Source: Gonium pectorale (taxonomy: Eukaryota > Chlorophyta > Chlorophyceae > Chlamydomonadales > Volvocaceae). Taken from it: 64,000 nucleotides of DNA. The position numbers were made by a program, and so were the translations under genes. The stretch spans positions 41,807 through 105,806 of the forward strand of contig LSYV01000053.1 of NCBI GenBank assembly GCA_001584585.1. Direction: 5' to 3'. This document shows, one piece after another, positions 22,448 to 33,348 of this stretch (position 1 is its first letter; the number at the start of each line of letters is the position of its first letter). The notes beneath the pieces are model-generated. The model was not told the DNA's origin, made no database searches, and worked only from the letters and a program-made list of their open reading frames with translations.

Positions 22448-24989
22448 CGCAAATTTGTTTGACACTGCTGAGGTAGGTGGGCCTGTAGATGAGGTCGGTG
22501 GTGTAGGGTTTCTGACGTCAGATCTCGGCTGAGGTTGCGTCGATCGCTCTTGGAGCTTGAGAGTGCCGTGGATCTGCCCGAAACCCGCGAAAACCAGGCC
22601 GTACCGCTCATACGCCCTCATACGCTCATGAGAACCCATCTGCGTGTTAGGGCGCATAATGCAGCCCGTCTGGCACGTTTGGGGCTAGGTTTCCCGTTAA
22701 GTTTTGTCGAGAGGGCTTCCGTCCATGGGCTTTCCTTGCTTCCGTCCGTACGCATCCTGCGTGGAGAGTCTCCACAATGCATATGTTTGGGCGGGGTGCA
22801 CAGGGTGAGGCCGCATGGCGTTGAGGGAAACTAACACGGGAATGCGTGTTCACTAGCTTTGCGGCGCTGTGATGGCCAAAGCCAAGGCCAAAGCAGGATC
22901 CATGCAGGCAACAAGTTCGCAGCAATGCGCCGATTACTGAAGAAATGTTACAGGATGAGGGGCGAGAAAGGGCGCAGACATCGGGAGGGACAGATAGCCT
23001 ACCAACCATTTTGATTTTGGCACTGGCACTAGTAACCACCGAAACCATGCCCTAACTGCAGCGCACCACGGCAGGAGAACAGGAGATGAACGCCAGGACA
23101 GGAGAGAAACTGACCAGCAGGAGGGCTCAAGGAGCACAGGGAGAATTCAGGGAGCAAGACACCCCCCTCCCCAAGCAAAAGAAATCCCAAAACCCTTCCC
23201 CAACTGCAAGAACACCACAGATCAAATGGACTAACTGCACCGGCCCCCAAAGGATAGCAGCACCGCAAAACACGCCGGAGCGCAAGCACGCGTAGATTGA
23301 GTGTGTGAATGAAACGACTGCAGAGCAGAGCCTAGGGTAGCCAGAATGACAGGCCACCAATAGGACAAGTGTCTTGGACCGGCCACCAATAGGACAAGTG
23401 TCTTGGACCTGACGACTGTCAGGACCAGCACCTCTCAGACTCGTCCGTGAGGGGCGGAGCGCAGACTGATGCTACGCACCAACACGCGGCGAGGCCCGTG
23501 CTGATGCTGTTGGTCGCACCGCACGCATGTGCCCGATAACGCCAATCTGGCAAGTTTCGGAGGCCGGTGAGCGCCGTCAGGCCAGTGGCCGTGACGACAC
23601 GGCAAGCAAACCTGGCAACTTGCAGTCCACCAGGTGAAGTCGGGCAACTCGGTGAGCCGGTTTTTGGAAGGCGGGGGGGACGTCCCCTCACGGTGCAACG
23701 ACTCGCACCCACACGCGGCCGATCACTACCAAAACCCTAAAACTCGCATCCATCCGGCCCGCAGCAGGCGACTGCATGCGGCGTGCGTGAGTTAGTGCGG
23801 CCCACCGGATGGCCTGACTCCTGAGGGCTGGCGCGGGAGGGAAGAATTGGAATGGAACTACCGTACCTGAGTGAATGCAGTGGCGTTGTCGTGCTATACT
23901 ACGTGCAGTGATGCAGCTTGTCCGGGCAAAACGGGCGAACAGGACAACAATCCCGTCACAAAGCATCTGGGAACGACCTGGCTGCCAGAGCACCTGGCTG
24001 CGAGCGAACCGAGGACCACTACATGTCGAGGCTACGGAAGCGCAACGAGACCACTGTAACGTCACATGGTGTGAGAACCACCGAGAAGCTCAAGAGAGGG
24101 AGAGACGCGAGAGAGGGAGAGGGCCAGAGAGAGAGCACAGCGCACGACCAACAGGCATACCCCATGCCGTACAAGCTCCGGAACCAGCATGAACATGGGC
24201 GCGGCGGTACTACGTCACGGCACCTATTAAACCCGACAGCGTGGCATGCGGACATGCGTCGCAATGCCATCACTCGTGACCGTCCTCTCACGGAGCCCCG
24301 CTTCCAAGCTGAATATCAGGGCGGGAATAGTTCCACTCTCCAACACACAAAATGTCTGCAATGCGCCTCGGTGCCCCGGCTCAGGCGTCAGTCCGGGATG
24401 GCTCCATGGGGCTCCTGAAATTGCGGTGCATCGGGCACACGATAGAGCCCAATATTGTACCTGTCTACTGTTTTCATACACAATACGGGAGTTCTCGAAG
24501 TCCGCACGCGCGCATGCGCAAGATTGTGTTCAGGTGTACGAAACACAGCATTTCGGCTAGATGAACGCCAGTAGCACATAGACCCCCCTGGAGGCACCCG
24601 CAATCCCAAACGCCCTCTAAGCCGCCCGACTCTCCGAAGCTGTCCCTCCTTGGGCATCACGGCAGACCATGCAGGGTCCGGCGGCGGCAGGGCGGCAGGA
24701 GCGAGGGCGGGCGTGCATGTGCATTGGGACCTGTACAATCGAAGGCCTTCACCGAGGGGCGCCCTGGATGCCCTCACGAAGCGACTCCCGTTCGTCAATA
24801 CCCACGACAAAGGAATCAGAGCTCCCGATGCTATGCACTTTCGCGAGTTGGCCGTCCCGCTCGGTGTGCAGCCGCAGGCGCCGTCAAGCCCGCAGCTGCC
24901 CTCGAGCGCCCCGCCCGTCTCACCCCCCGCTCTGCACACACCACCGTAAACGCTAAGCCACCTCTTGCAGATCACCACCTGTACGCTGC
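22448..24989. other. Intergenic region between LRR copy 2 and SNM1
   Basis: Holds the upstream region of copy 2 and the 3' flank of SNM1. A 29-bp tandem duplication is at 23352-23409. A minus-strand frame near 23700-23430 has LRR-like fragments (LTELPD, GLTALTGLRNLPD) but no gene could be assembled. Nothing else was recognised. Confidence 0.5.
23352..23409. repeat. Perfect 29-bp tandem duplication
   Basis: Identical 29-bp units occupy 23352-23380 and 23381-23409 with no spacer. Exact identity suggests recent origin. Confidence 0.9.
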
Positions 24990-27900
24990 TTAACCTGATG
25001 CGCCCCTTCCGGCGCCGGCCCCAGCTCCAGCCCCGGCACCCGCCGCCCCTGTGGCCCCTGCCGGCCGCATAAAGCTGCGGATGTCGCGGGGCGGCGGCGG
25101 CGCCGGGGCAGCGCCGCCCCCTCCCGCTCGCTGCCCGGAGGCGCCGCCAGCTGCGGCGCCTCCCCCTCCTCCCGCCCGCTGCTGCGGCCCCCCGGGCTCC
25201 GGCTCGAGCAGCAGCTGCAGCATGCGGCAGGTGCGCTCACCATGCGGCCCGTCGCCGCCCACAGAGGGCAGCACGCGGCCCGGCTGCAGCCAGGAGACGA
25301 AGGAGCGCAGCTCGGTGAAGCTGCTGTGCTCGCTGTACGGCACCTGCAAGGGAGCGTACGCGAGAGTGCGGGGCATGGTGGGCATGCGGGGTGAGTGTGA
25401 ATGCGATAGGAGGGCACGGGGAAGCGAGCACGGGAAGCAGGAATACATGGGTGTTGCTTTCTTCGCAACAAGTGTGGGGATGTTAAGGGCCCGGAGGCGT
25501 TCCAGTGCTTTGTGCGACGGCCGCCACACGCCGCGTGCGGCACAGTGCAAGGTGCCGCCCTCACAAGCAAGGCGGGAGGGCGCCAGCACGCGGGACAGGG
25601 TGATCGCTTCTAGGCCATTCCGTGGGGTTTTAGCCATCAAGGCGCGGCAAGTTGGCATCCAGCTTGTACAGCGCTGCGCAGCCCTGAATGCAATGGATGG
25701 CTCCGAACCTGGCACGACATCGTTGAGCAGTCGCACAGTAGGTGTTGGAGGTCTAACGCTCTGAACGCGTTGCGAGGTTCCCACCGCCCACCTGATACAG
25801 CACCGCAGTGCCCTTGGCCACACGCCGCGCGATCGGAGCAGATTGCTGCTGCCGCGACAGCACCGCGCCGGCGCCGCTGCCGCCGCCTCGCCCACCTCCT
25901 CGTCCGCCCCCACGGCCTCCGCCGCGGCCAGCGCCGGCGCCGTCGCCAGCCCCGGAGCCGCCGCCGCCGCCCCGGCCGCGCCCAGCATGATTCCAGCCGG
26001 TCGGCTGCGGCAACAGGACGCACAACGTAGGGCGCTAAGACTAACATGTCACCTTCACAAAAATTAAATGCGTGGGTCGATCTTCAGTTAGCTGTCGTAG
26101 ATTGATGGACGGGTGTGCGCTCGGACAGCATGGCAGCAGGAGCACCACAAACGGGATGAACGGCCAACAAACGGTGCACACGAGGCGGGGATGGAGCGGG
26201 TGCCTCCGAAGTACACACCGGGCAGCACCCTTCCTGCCTTTGCGCCCCTTCCGCCGCTGTCTTGCTTGGCTACAAGGTCAACCCGTCCTGGTACCCACGC
26301 ATCCCCACCGACTGATGTATAGCAAACATGTATAGGAAAGACATCTGCTAGCAACTTCTTTTCCTGTTAAGAACGGTATACAACACCAACCCACCGAGAA
26401 CCCAATGACGGCGCTGTAGCGACCCTTGTACTGCGCCAGGATGGCAGCCAGCCCGTCGAGCGTCACCTTGAACAGCGGCACCTGGAGGCGGGGGAGGGAA
26501 GGCGGAGTCCGTGATTGTTCGCGCACGGCGGCACGGTAGAATCGTCGCATAGGCACTCAGGCAGCTTGCGGGACCCGGTCGCCCAGTGCCGGGCCGCGCT
26601 GGCGGCTCAGCATCTTATCTTCCCCCGTGAGGAATGCGCGGTGCATGTACAGGTAGTTGGGTGGAAGATGATTCAGCCGTCCAATGGTCATATTGAACAA
26701 AGGCAGTGGCGGCTCAGCGTTGCAACCAGCCCGCAGGGGCTTCGGCATGTGACCCGCGGGTCAGTGCGCGATATCCCCGGACCGGGGCCCAAGCAGACAC
26801 ACCGCGTGTATGTTGGCCTCCAGGTGGTTGGTGGTGATGAGCGAGGCGTAGCGGGGCGCCAGGCCGCAAGCCGCCAGCGTGGCCGCCTTCTCCTTGCTGC
26901 AGTAAACCTGCGTGCCGTACAGGTGTGCAGATGGGTGCCACCGCACGCGTCTTACATCATGCAGGCAAGCGCACATCCATAAGCAGAGACGAAGCGCTGG
27001 CAGGCTGGGTTGTATGAGCGGTTCTGTTCATTGGCTCCTCTGGGAGCCCGTTAGAACCAATGCCGCCGCCACTCCACCACATCTTTGGCCAGAAAAGACA
27101 GCGGGCGTGGGATATCAAGGGATTACTGTATGGATTACTAACCCCCGGAAACACATGGAACCCGAAAGGGCTCGAAGCTAGTGGACCAGGGTGGGTACCT
27201 GCCCCCTTGCCCCGCAGTCCGCACCTTGCTCCCCAGCTCCGCCGCCACTTCCAGGAACAGTCTCTCCTTGCCAATGGTGTAGGTGCCGAATACAAAGAGC
27301 GCCCTGTGTGGAATGGGAGCATATGGAGTGTTGGGGCGAAGGGATGTCTGCTAGGCGACGGCAAGGGCCACGTCAGGGGAGGTGAGCGCCAAGGGACGCC
27401 GGTGTACACCGCATAGCGTGAGGCTTTCATTTGTCGACCACAGACGCCTGAAAATGCAAAAGCGCAATTCAGACGGGACGATACGAAGGGCGGGGATAAT
27501 GGATCCTCGGAGGGACTGACGGGCCGTGTGGACACCCGTACCCGGGCCGCGGCCCTTCTTTCTTCGCAGCAATTAAGCGACACCTACTGAACGCCTTCCT
27601 CCCGTCTCCCGCCCAAAGTTGCAGATCATACCCGACACGCGTTCCCCGCCGCCTACCGCACGCCCACCTCTTGTTGAAACTCTCCGCCTTGACAGCCTGT
27701 GAGCCAGGTTGCGGGGTCAGTGTACCGTGGGATGGCGCACGGGTCGGGTCAGAAGGAGAGCTGACCAGGTTGCGGCGGGCGGCGCGCAGCCGGTGGGCTA
27801 ACACCCAACCGCATCCCATGTCCTTCGCATCTGTGCGACCTCCAGAACATTTGTGGGTCCAGCGTTGCGGTTAGCCACATGGCCTTATATGGCCGCACAC

Positions 27901-30900
27901 GATTCAGAAGCAGAAACGCAAACTTCCTTCGTAAACCATGAGCCCGCGCCCTACCTGGAGGGCCGCCTCGAGCACAGCCTTTTGCGGCGGGAACTGGTGG
28001 TGCGGCTCGCAGTAGGTGGTATCGAGGACCAGGGTGCACCGGCGGCCCACCAGCGCCTGAGGACGGGAAGGACATGGGCAGGAAGGCGAATGACACCCCT
28101 GGGAAACGGAGCTGCTTGAACAGGGTTGCTAGTTTGGGGCCCAACTGTGAGTGAGGGCTGGTAGTAGTACGGATGGCGATGAGCGCGAGCGCACGAGCAG
28201 GCGTGCGCAAAACATACAACACAACGGTTTGTGCCCGCAGGTCCGCCGCAGCAACCCGCGCCATCCCATTCCTTTATTCCCGGCAGCCCTCATCAATGCG
28301 TTACAGCCCCCTAACTTACGTCCCCGTAGCGCGGGGTGCAAGTCCCTACAACATCCACCAAGTCGAAGCCCTCCCAACCTGCAGCGCGGGGTGTTCCTTG
28401 ACGTGCTCCTCCAGCCGACAATCGCCCGTGTGGAGCACCGGCGGGCCGCATCCCGGAGGCGGCTGGGCGACCACCATGGCTGCGCCCGGGCAGTGGTTGG
28501 CATCAACCAGGGTCAGCGTCGTCCCTGAGGTGGGGTGCCGGGGTCACCGGGGAGGGGAAAGGCAGTGGGGTAGGGTTGAGGGAACAGCTGTACGGGGTAA
28601 ACGGGAGATGAGGTTTGTGGTGTGCTGTTGCCAACCGACAGTAGTGCCCAGACCGAGCCTCGATGGGGCTGGGTCTGAGACCCAACATTGGTCAAGTTGT
28701 AACGATGCTCGTTTACAAGCCTGCCCGTTACCTGCTTTACTTGCTCACGAAACCCATACCACCCCTGACACGTGCCTATGGACTGCAACGCCCTCCGCCA
28801 ACACTTACAAGCACAAACGCAGAAACAGACGCTCACCGTCCACCACAGTAGGCGTGTCCATGGGAATCACCCTGAGCTTGGTCGCTGGCAGCTTGATCTT
28901 CTCCGCCACCAGCCGGGCGGTGACGGGGGAGGCCAGCACCGTACCGCCGGAGAAGCCCTTTGTCAGGCCCTGAGCGGGACAGAGCGGAAGAGGTGGAGGA
29001 AAGGGTGGTGCGCCAACTGAGAGGCAAGCACATACCTCAGGGAACAGCCTTGGCCGGCGGAGGGTATACGGGGGTGAAGTGAAAGTGAAGACCTTGCAGA
29101 GGCAACGCATTGGCTCGTGCTTCCGCATGGGCTGAGCACTGCGTGGCACAACTCGTCACACCCTAGGTCCCCCCCATCGCCTCACCGTACCTTGTAGTGG
29201 TCGGCGTGGAAGTGGGTGAGTATGCGGAAGGGCGATGCGGATGCGGGGATGTCCCGGCTTGCGGGACTGAAAAAGTCCACCAGGAAGCTGGGGGCCGGGG
29301 AGGTTGCGCGAACGCCGGTGAGTAGTCGGAGTGGGGGCGGAGGTGCGTGAGGCAGATACCGGGAGACAGAAAAACCGTGGATTGGGGGTGGCCACGTAGG
29401 GTCACAAGTCCGGATCATCGCTTCCTCAGAAACTATTTCCGGCTAAGTTTGGCAGGCCCCACGCTCAACTGCCGTCAAAAGGTTGTGAAACGCAGTCCCT
29501 CGCACGTACACTCCTCGTTTGGAACCTCTCGTCACGCACGCACCGTGTCCCGGGAATGGTGTGGCACTCGGGCACCCAGCGCGGCAGCAGCCGTCGTGCG
29601 CCGCCGGCCGCAACCGCGCCGCTGGGGGGAGCCCCGACGCCACGGGCGCCATCGCCTCCGACGGGAGCACTGTTGGCCCGCGCCAGGGCTGCACTTCCTG
29701 GTCCAGGACCCGGCCCAGCGCCACCACCACCAACACCACGACGGTCCCGCTTCGACGCCGAGGGCTGCAGCCCCGGAGCCATGGCACCACCAGCCCGACC
29801 AGCGAGCGCCGCGGCTCCGGCGGTCGGTGCCGCAGAGGCACCGCGCGGCACCGCCGCGCCGTCGCGCTCCACTGCACCTTGCTCCTCGCCGCCTGCTCCG
29901 TCCGCGCCTCCCCGGAAGAAGTTGGTGATGCGGACCGGGCCCGCGGGCCGCGCCACGAACATGGAGGAAAAGTGCGGCCCGCCGCCAGCAGCGGCAGCGG
30001 AGGCATTCGCTTGGCCCCCGGAGCAACCTGTACCGGCGGGCGCGTGCGCCGCGTGACGGTGAGGGCCGCCATTTACAGCGGGCGCCGGGAGCTGCCCTCG
30101 TTTTTGAACCTGCGCTGGCTGCGGCCATGCCCGCTGCTCGGACTGCAGGCTCATGGGATTGAGGTCACCCCGCTGCAGCCCGGAGGTACTAGGGGGTCCT
30201 TGCTCCACGCCACCACCGTTCCAGGTCCCCAGTTGCTGCTGCTGTTGGCGGTAGTGCTGGTTCAGTGCAGCATGCGGCCGGGCGGGGCCCTCGGTGTGGT
30301 GCGCGTCCGGTGCCGGCGCTGCCGCGGATGCTGGCGCCAGGGGAGCCGCAAGTGCGGGTGGCTGCAGTGGCAGCGCTTGCCCGCCTGCCGCGGCCGGTTG
30401 CGCCCCGAAGTGGGGCACAGCAGCCAGGATAGCAGCACGCGCTCGCGGGCTCTCAACACCCAGGCCCTGCCACAGGAACAAAGGCACGCAGGAGTGATTG
30501 GGGTGGTACAGCTTGGCGTTGATACACTCGCTGGGCCTCGAGACTCCCCTCTGGACCAGCATGCAACGCATGCAACCTGGAAGCCAAGTATACCATTGGC
30601 CCCACCTGCAGGTCAGAGTCGTTCAGGTCGGGCACAACCTGCTCGTCCACCTCGCCGTCGCGGAAGCGCCCCAGCCAGCGCAGGAGCCCGTGGCGAAGGA
30701 GCCTGGCGTGTGAGTTGGCGTTGGCGTTGGGGGCATGGGCAGGGTAGGTTGGAAGGCCGGGGGGAGCACAGGAGCGGAGGCTTCGGCGGAAGGGCAGCGG
30801 CATGTAGCCGCTGCCCTTCCGCCGAAGCCTCCGCTCCGCCACATCGCATGTCCACTCGTCTTTTACTCTTACGCCTTGCACACGTCGCAAGGAGCATCCC

Positions 30901-32873
30901 CGTCACCGACGGCCAGACCCACCATGCCGCGACGGGGTCGTCGTCATAGTCAGCCACCACGTCTTCACCATCAGCGCCATCCCTGACCCACGGATCCTCG
31001 TCCCGGGCACACATGTCCGGGTCCTGCGCTTCGTCGTGCGGTCGCTGATGGCCGCACTTGTCTCCATGCTCTCCCGGTTTCTGCCCATACAGCGCCTGAA
31101 GACCCCCCTCATCGACACGACTGGGCCGCTGCTGCTGCATATGCTGATGCTCATCATCCTGTCCTTGCCCGTGGTGGAGCCCTAACGGGCCCTCCAGATC
31201 CGCCTGCTGCTGGTCCAGAGGCCATGCCATGTCGGCGTCCCCCTCTGGGCCCTCCCAGGCGAGGTCGTTCTCATCTCCCGCGGCGCCTGAGCAGGCGCCT
31301 CCTCCTCCGTGGCTTGGGAAGCCCCCCGGCGGGCCCTCGAGCTCCTCCCGGGGTGGCGCTGGCGGAGGAGCCTGCGTGCCGAGCGGCCACAAGTCCTCCT
31401 CCTCCTGCTCCACCCCATCCACGGCGCCGCCTTCCAACTCTGCCTCCAGCTCCAAGCCTCCCCTTGGCAGCGCTTGCTCACAATCCCCAGGTCGCTCCAT
31501 TAACGCGGCCGCGCAGGCGCTGACGCCTCGGGCAGCCGGCCCTGCAGCGCATGCGTCCTGCGGTTGATCGGAGCCCCTGCAGCCCGCGCCAGCGCCTTCT
31601 CCCGGCAGCCGCGGACACCCTCTGGCTACGTTTGACACGTCCTCTGGGTCATGCTGAGCAAGAACCACGCCTCCCTCCTCGGCCTCCTGCTCAAGCGGTA
31701 CTTCCACCAGCGCTTTCTGCCGTACGCTGACGAAATCATCGCCGTCGGCGTCGTCGGCGTCATCGTCAGAGATGCACATCGCAGCCTCGGGCGCGCTCCC
31801 AGGAGGCAGCCGCCCCGTGCTGCCAGACGGCTGTCGCCCCGGCTGCCGCTGGCCCCACTGACCCGCGGAACACTGGTCGCTGCTCATCAGCAGCGAGTCC
31901 AGGCATGCGTTCACGTGGGCCTCCCGTCCTGTGGCCGTCTCCGAAACCCGACCCAAGTCGCATCCGCACACTGGGCACGACGCATCGGCGGCCTCGCCGA
32001 GCGCCGTGCTCGCTTGCAAACCTCCTCCCGCTGCCGACCCCATTGGAGCAGACGGCGCTCTGGTCCCCACGGCAAACGGGTCCTCCCGCCGCCCAGATGG
32101 CAGGGGCTGTTCGGATTGACGCCGTGTGTGTGCGCGTGAGAGCAGCTCGGACGCTGCCTTGGCCGTGCCAGCATCGGGGCACGAGGAGAGCACCTTCCTG
32201 CTAGATAGCCGTGACGCTGACGCAGTCGCGCGTGAAGGTACGGCTGCGGCTGAAGCTGGCATGGCACCGGCATCCCGGGCGCTACCGCCCGCAGGCTGGG
32301 GCGCGGAGGATCCAGGCGCGGCCCGCAGCCAGCCACACGGCGAGGGCGCGTTGGCGGCGCCTGAAGAGGAGTTGATGCTGATCCTCCCGGCGCCTGGCGG
32401 ATGCTGGCAAGGAGGCGTGGGCGTGTTGCTGAGGCGCCGCATCTGCAAGAGCGTTGTTGGGGCTGCGGGGTACGTGCAGGTGGGCATAGTATAGGGTCGA
32501 ATTCTGTGATGGGGAACATTGAGTGCGTTGTCTGATTCGCGCAGATTCCGTGCTAGCAACATGCTACCATATCAGGGGCTTTCGCACCTGTAGACCCTGC
32601 CAGGGGGCTGGCATCCCCGGTTACGGCCCCCAAAGGAGTACGCTTGGCGTCCCAGATCTGCTTGTTCACGTTGAGCCTAGGTGGAACTGAACTGGGCGGG
32701 AGCGCGCCCTGCACCGTGCCTGCCCGCGAGAGCACGCGGCCACTGGCTCCTCCGCCATGGCTCGCACGCTGCTGGCGCTTGGGCTGCCGTGGCTGCGCAG
32801 TCGGCCATTTGCGCTTGTGCCCACTGTTAGGCACGTGCACAAAGTCGTCGTTTTCGTCGTCGCTCCCGTCCAT
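24990..32873 (-). CDS. SNM1: SNM1-type DNA cross-link repair nuclease (metallo-beta-lactamase/beta-CASP)
   Basis: Fourteen minus-strand exons: 32873-32588, 32462-30923, 30702-30606, 30466-29544, 29287-29191, 28969-28837, 28524-28379, 28056-27955, 27696-27668, 27303-27225, 26907-26803, 26481-26395, 26004-25792 and 25343-24990, giving 1396 residues with all phases matching. In order: acidic start, UBZ4-like ubiquitin-binding finger (C258, C261, H278, C282), acidic disordered region, SAM domain at about 606-660 split by an intron, IPGTRFLVDFF, zinc-binding HFHADH at 974-979, LVDANHCPGA at 1031-1040, TGD at 1058-1060, TLVLDTTY, FVFGTYTIGKERLFLEVA, PTGWNHA and VPYSEHSSFTELRSFVSWL. The family (SNM1A/DCLRE1A) is a nuclear 5' exonuclease of interstrand cross-link repair. 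Unusual points are a Gly-rich insertion between PTGW and the YSEHSS motif, a long Gly/Ala tail, a 29-base exon 9, and an ITNFF sequence in exon 4 resembling a PCNA-binding box without its Gln. Confidence 0.93.
30771..30837. repeat. Perfect 31-bp-arm hairpin in SNM1 intron 2
   Basis: Arms at 30771-30801 and 30807-30837 are exact reverse complements around the 5-base loop ATGTA. The structure lies wholly within the 220-base intron between exons 2 and 3 of SNM1, so it would be transcribed as a very stable stem-loop. Confidence 0.95.
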
Positions 32874-33348
32874 TTACCGTATGTGGTGTTGCGGGGAAGC
32901 GGCCCTCCTATGCTGTGACCCTAGATCATCTTACAATTACTCATAGTTATTTAATGTCGATCATGCAATTGACTCTTGCACTTGGGGTCCTTGTGCAGCT
33001 CCAAGCGGAAGCTGTTTTTCCACCTGTCGTTCCAGGATCCACGATTCCATCGTTTCAGTCGCTTCCATTATTGCCTTAATCACAGTACATTATGACGGCT
33101 TTCACCACAGTTCCTTTTTACCTGAACGAACTTTGCTTGGTTGCTCGTTTTTTGCACAGTGTCAACCCATCACACTGCATGACAACTAATTCCGCCTAGC
33201 ACAGTATGCTTATATTCCTGACTGCGTAAGGCTATGCAGGGCCTTAGGGTTTTCTGTACCCCGCCGCTCCTGCTTCTGAGACGGCCAGTGACCGACCCTT
33301 GAGCGTAGTAATCTGTCTCTGTCAGTGCTGATCTCACGGTCTGCTGCA
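32874..33348. promoter_or_regulatory. Divergent promoter region, SNM1 / LRR copy 3
   Basis: The 475 bp between the start codons of two divergently transcribed genes is markedly more AT-rich than its flanks. It must contain both 5' UTRs and probably both promoters. No specific element was identified. Confidence 0.5.

Noticed and set aside
23430..23700. Minus-strand fragment with LRR-like LTELPD and GLTALTGLRNLPD
   Set aside because: The pieces are in different frames, too short and without flanking homology, so not enough for a pseudogene call.
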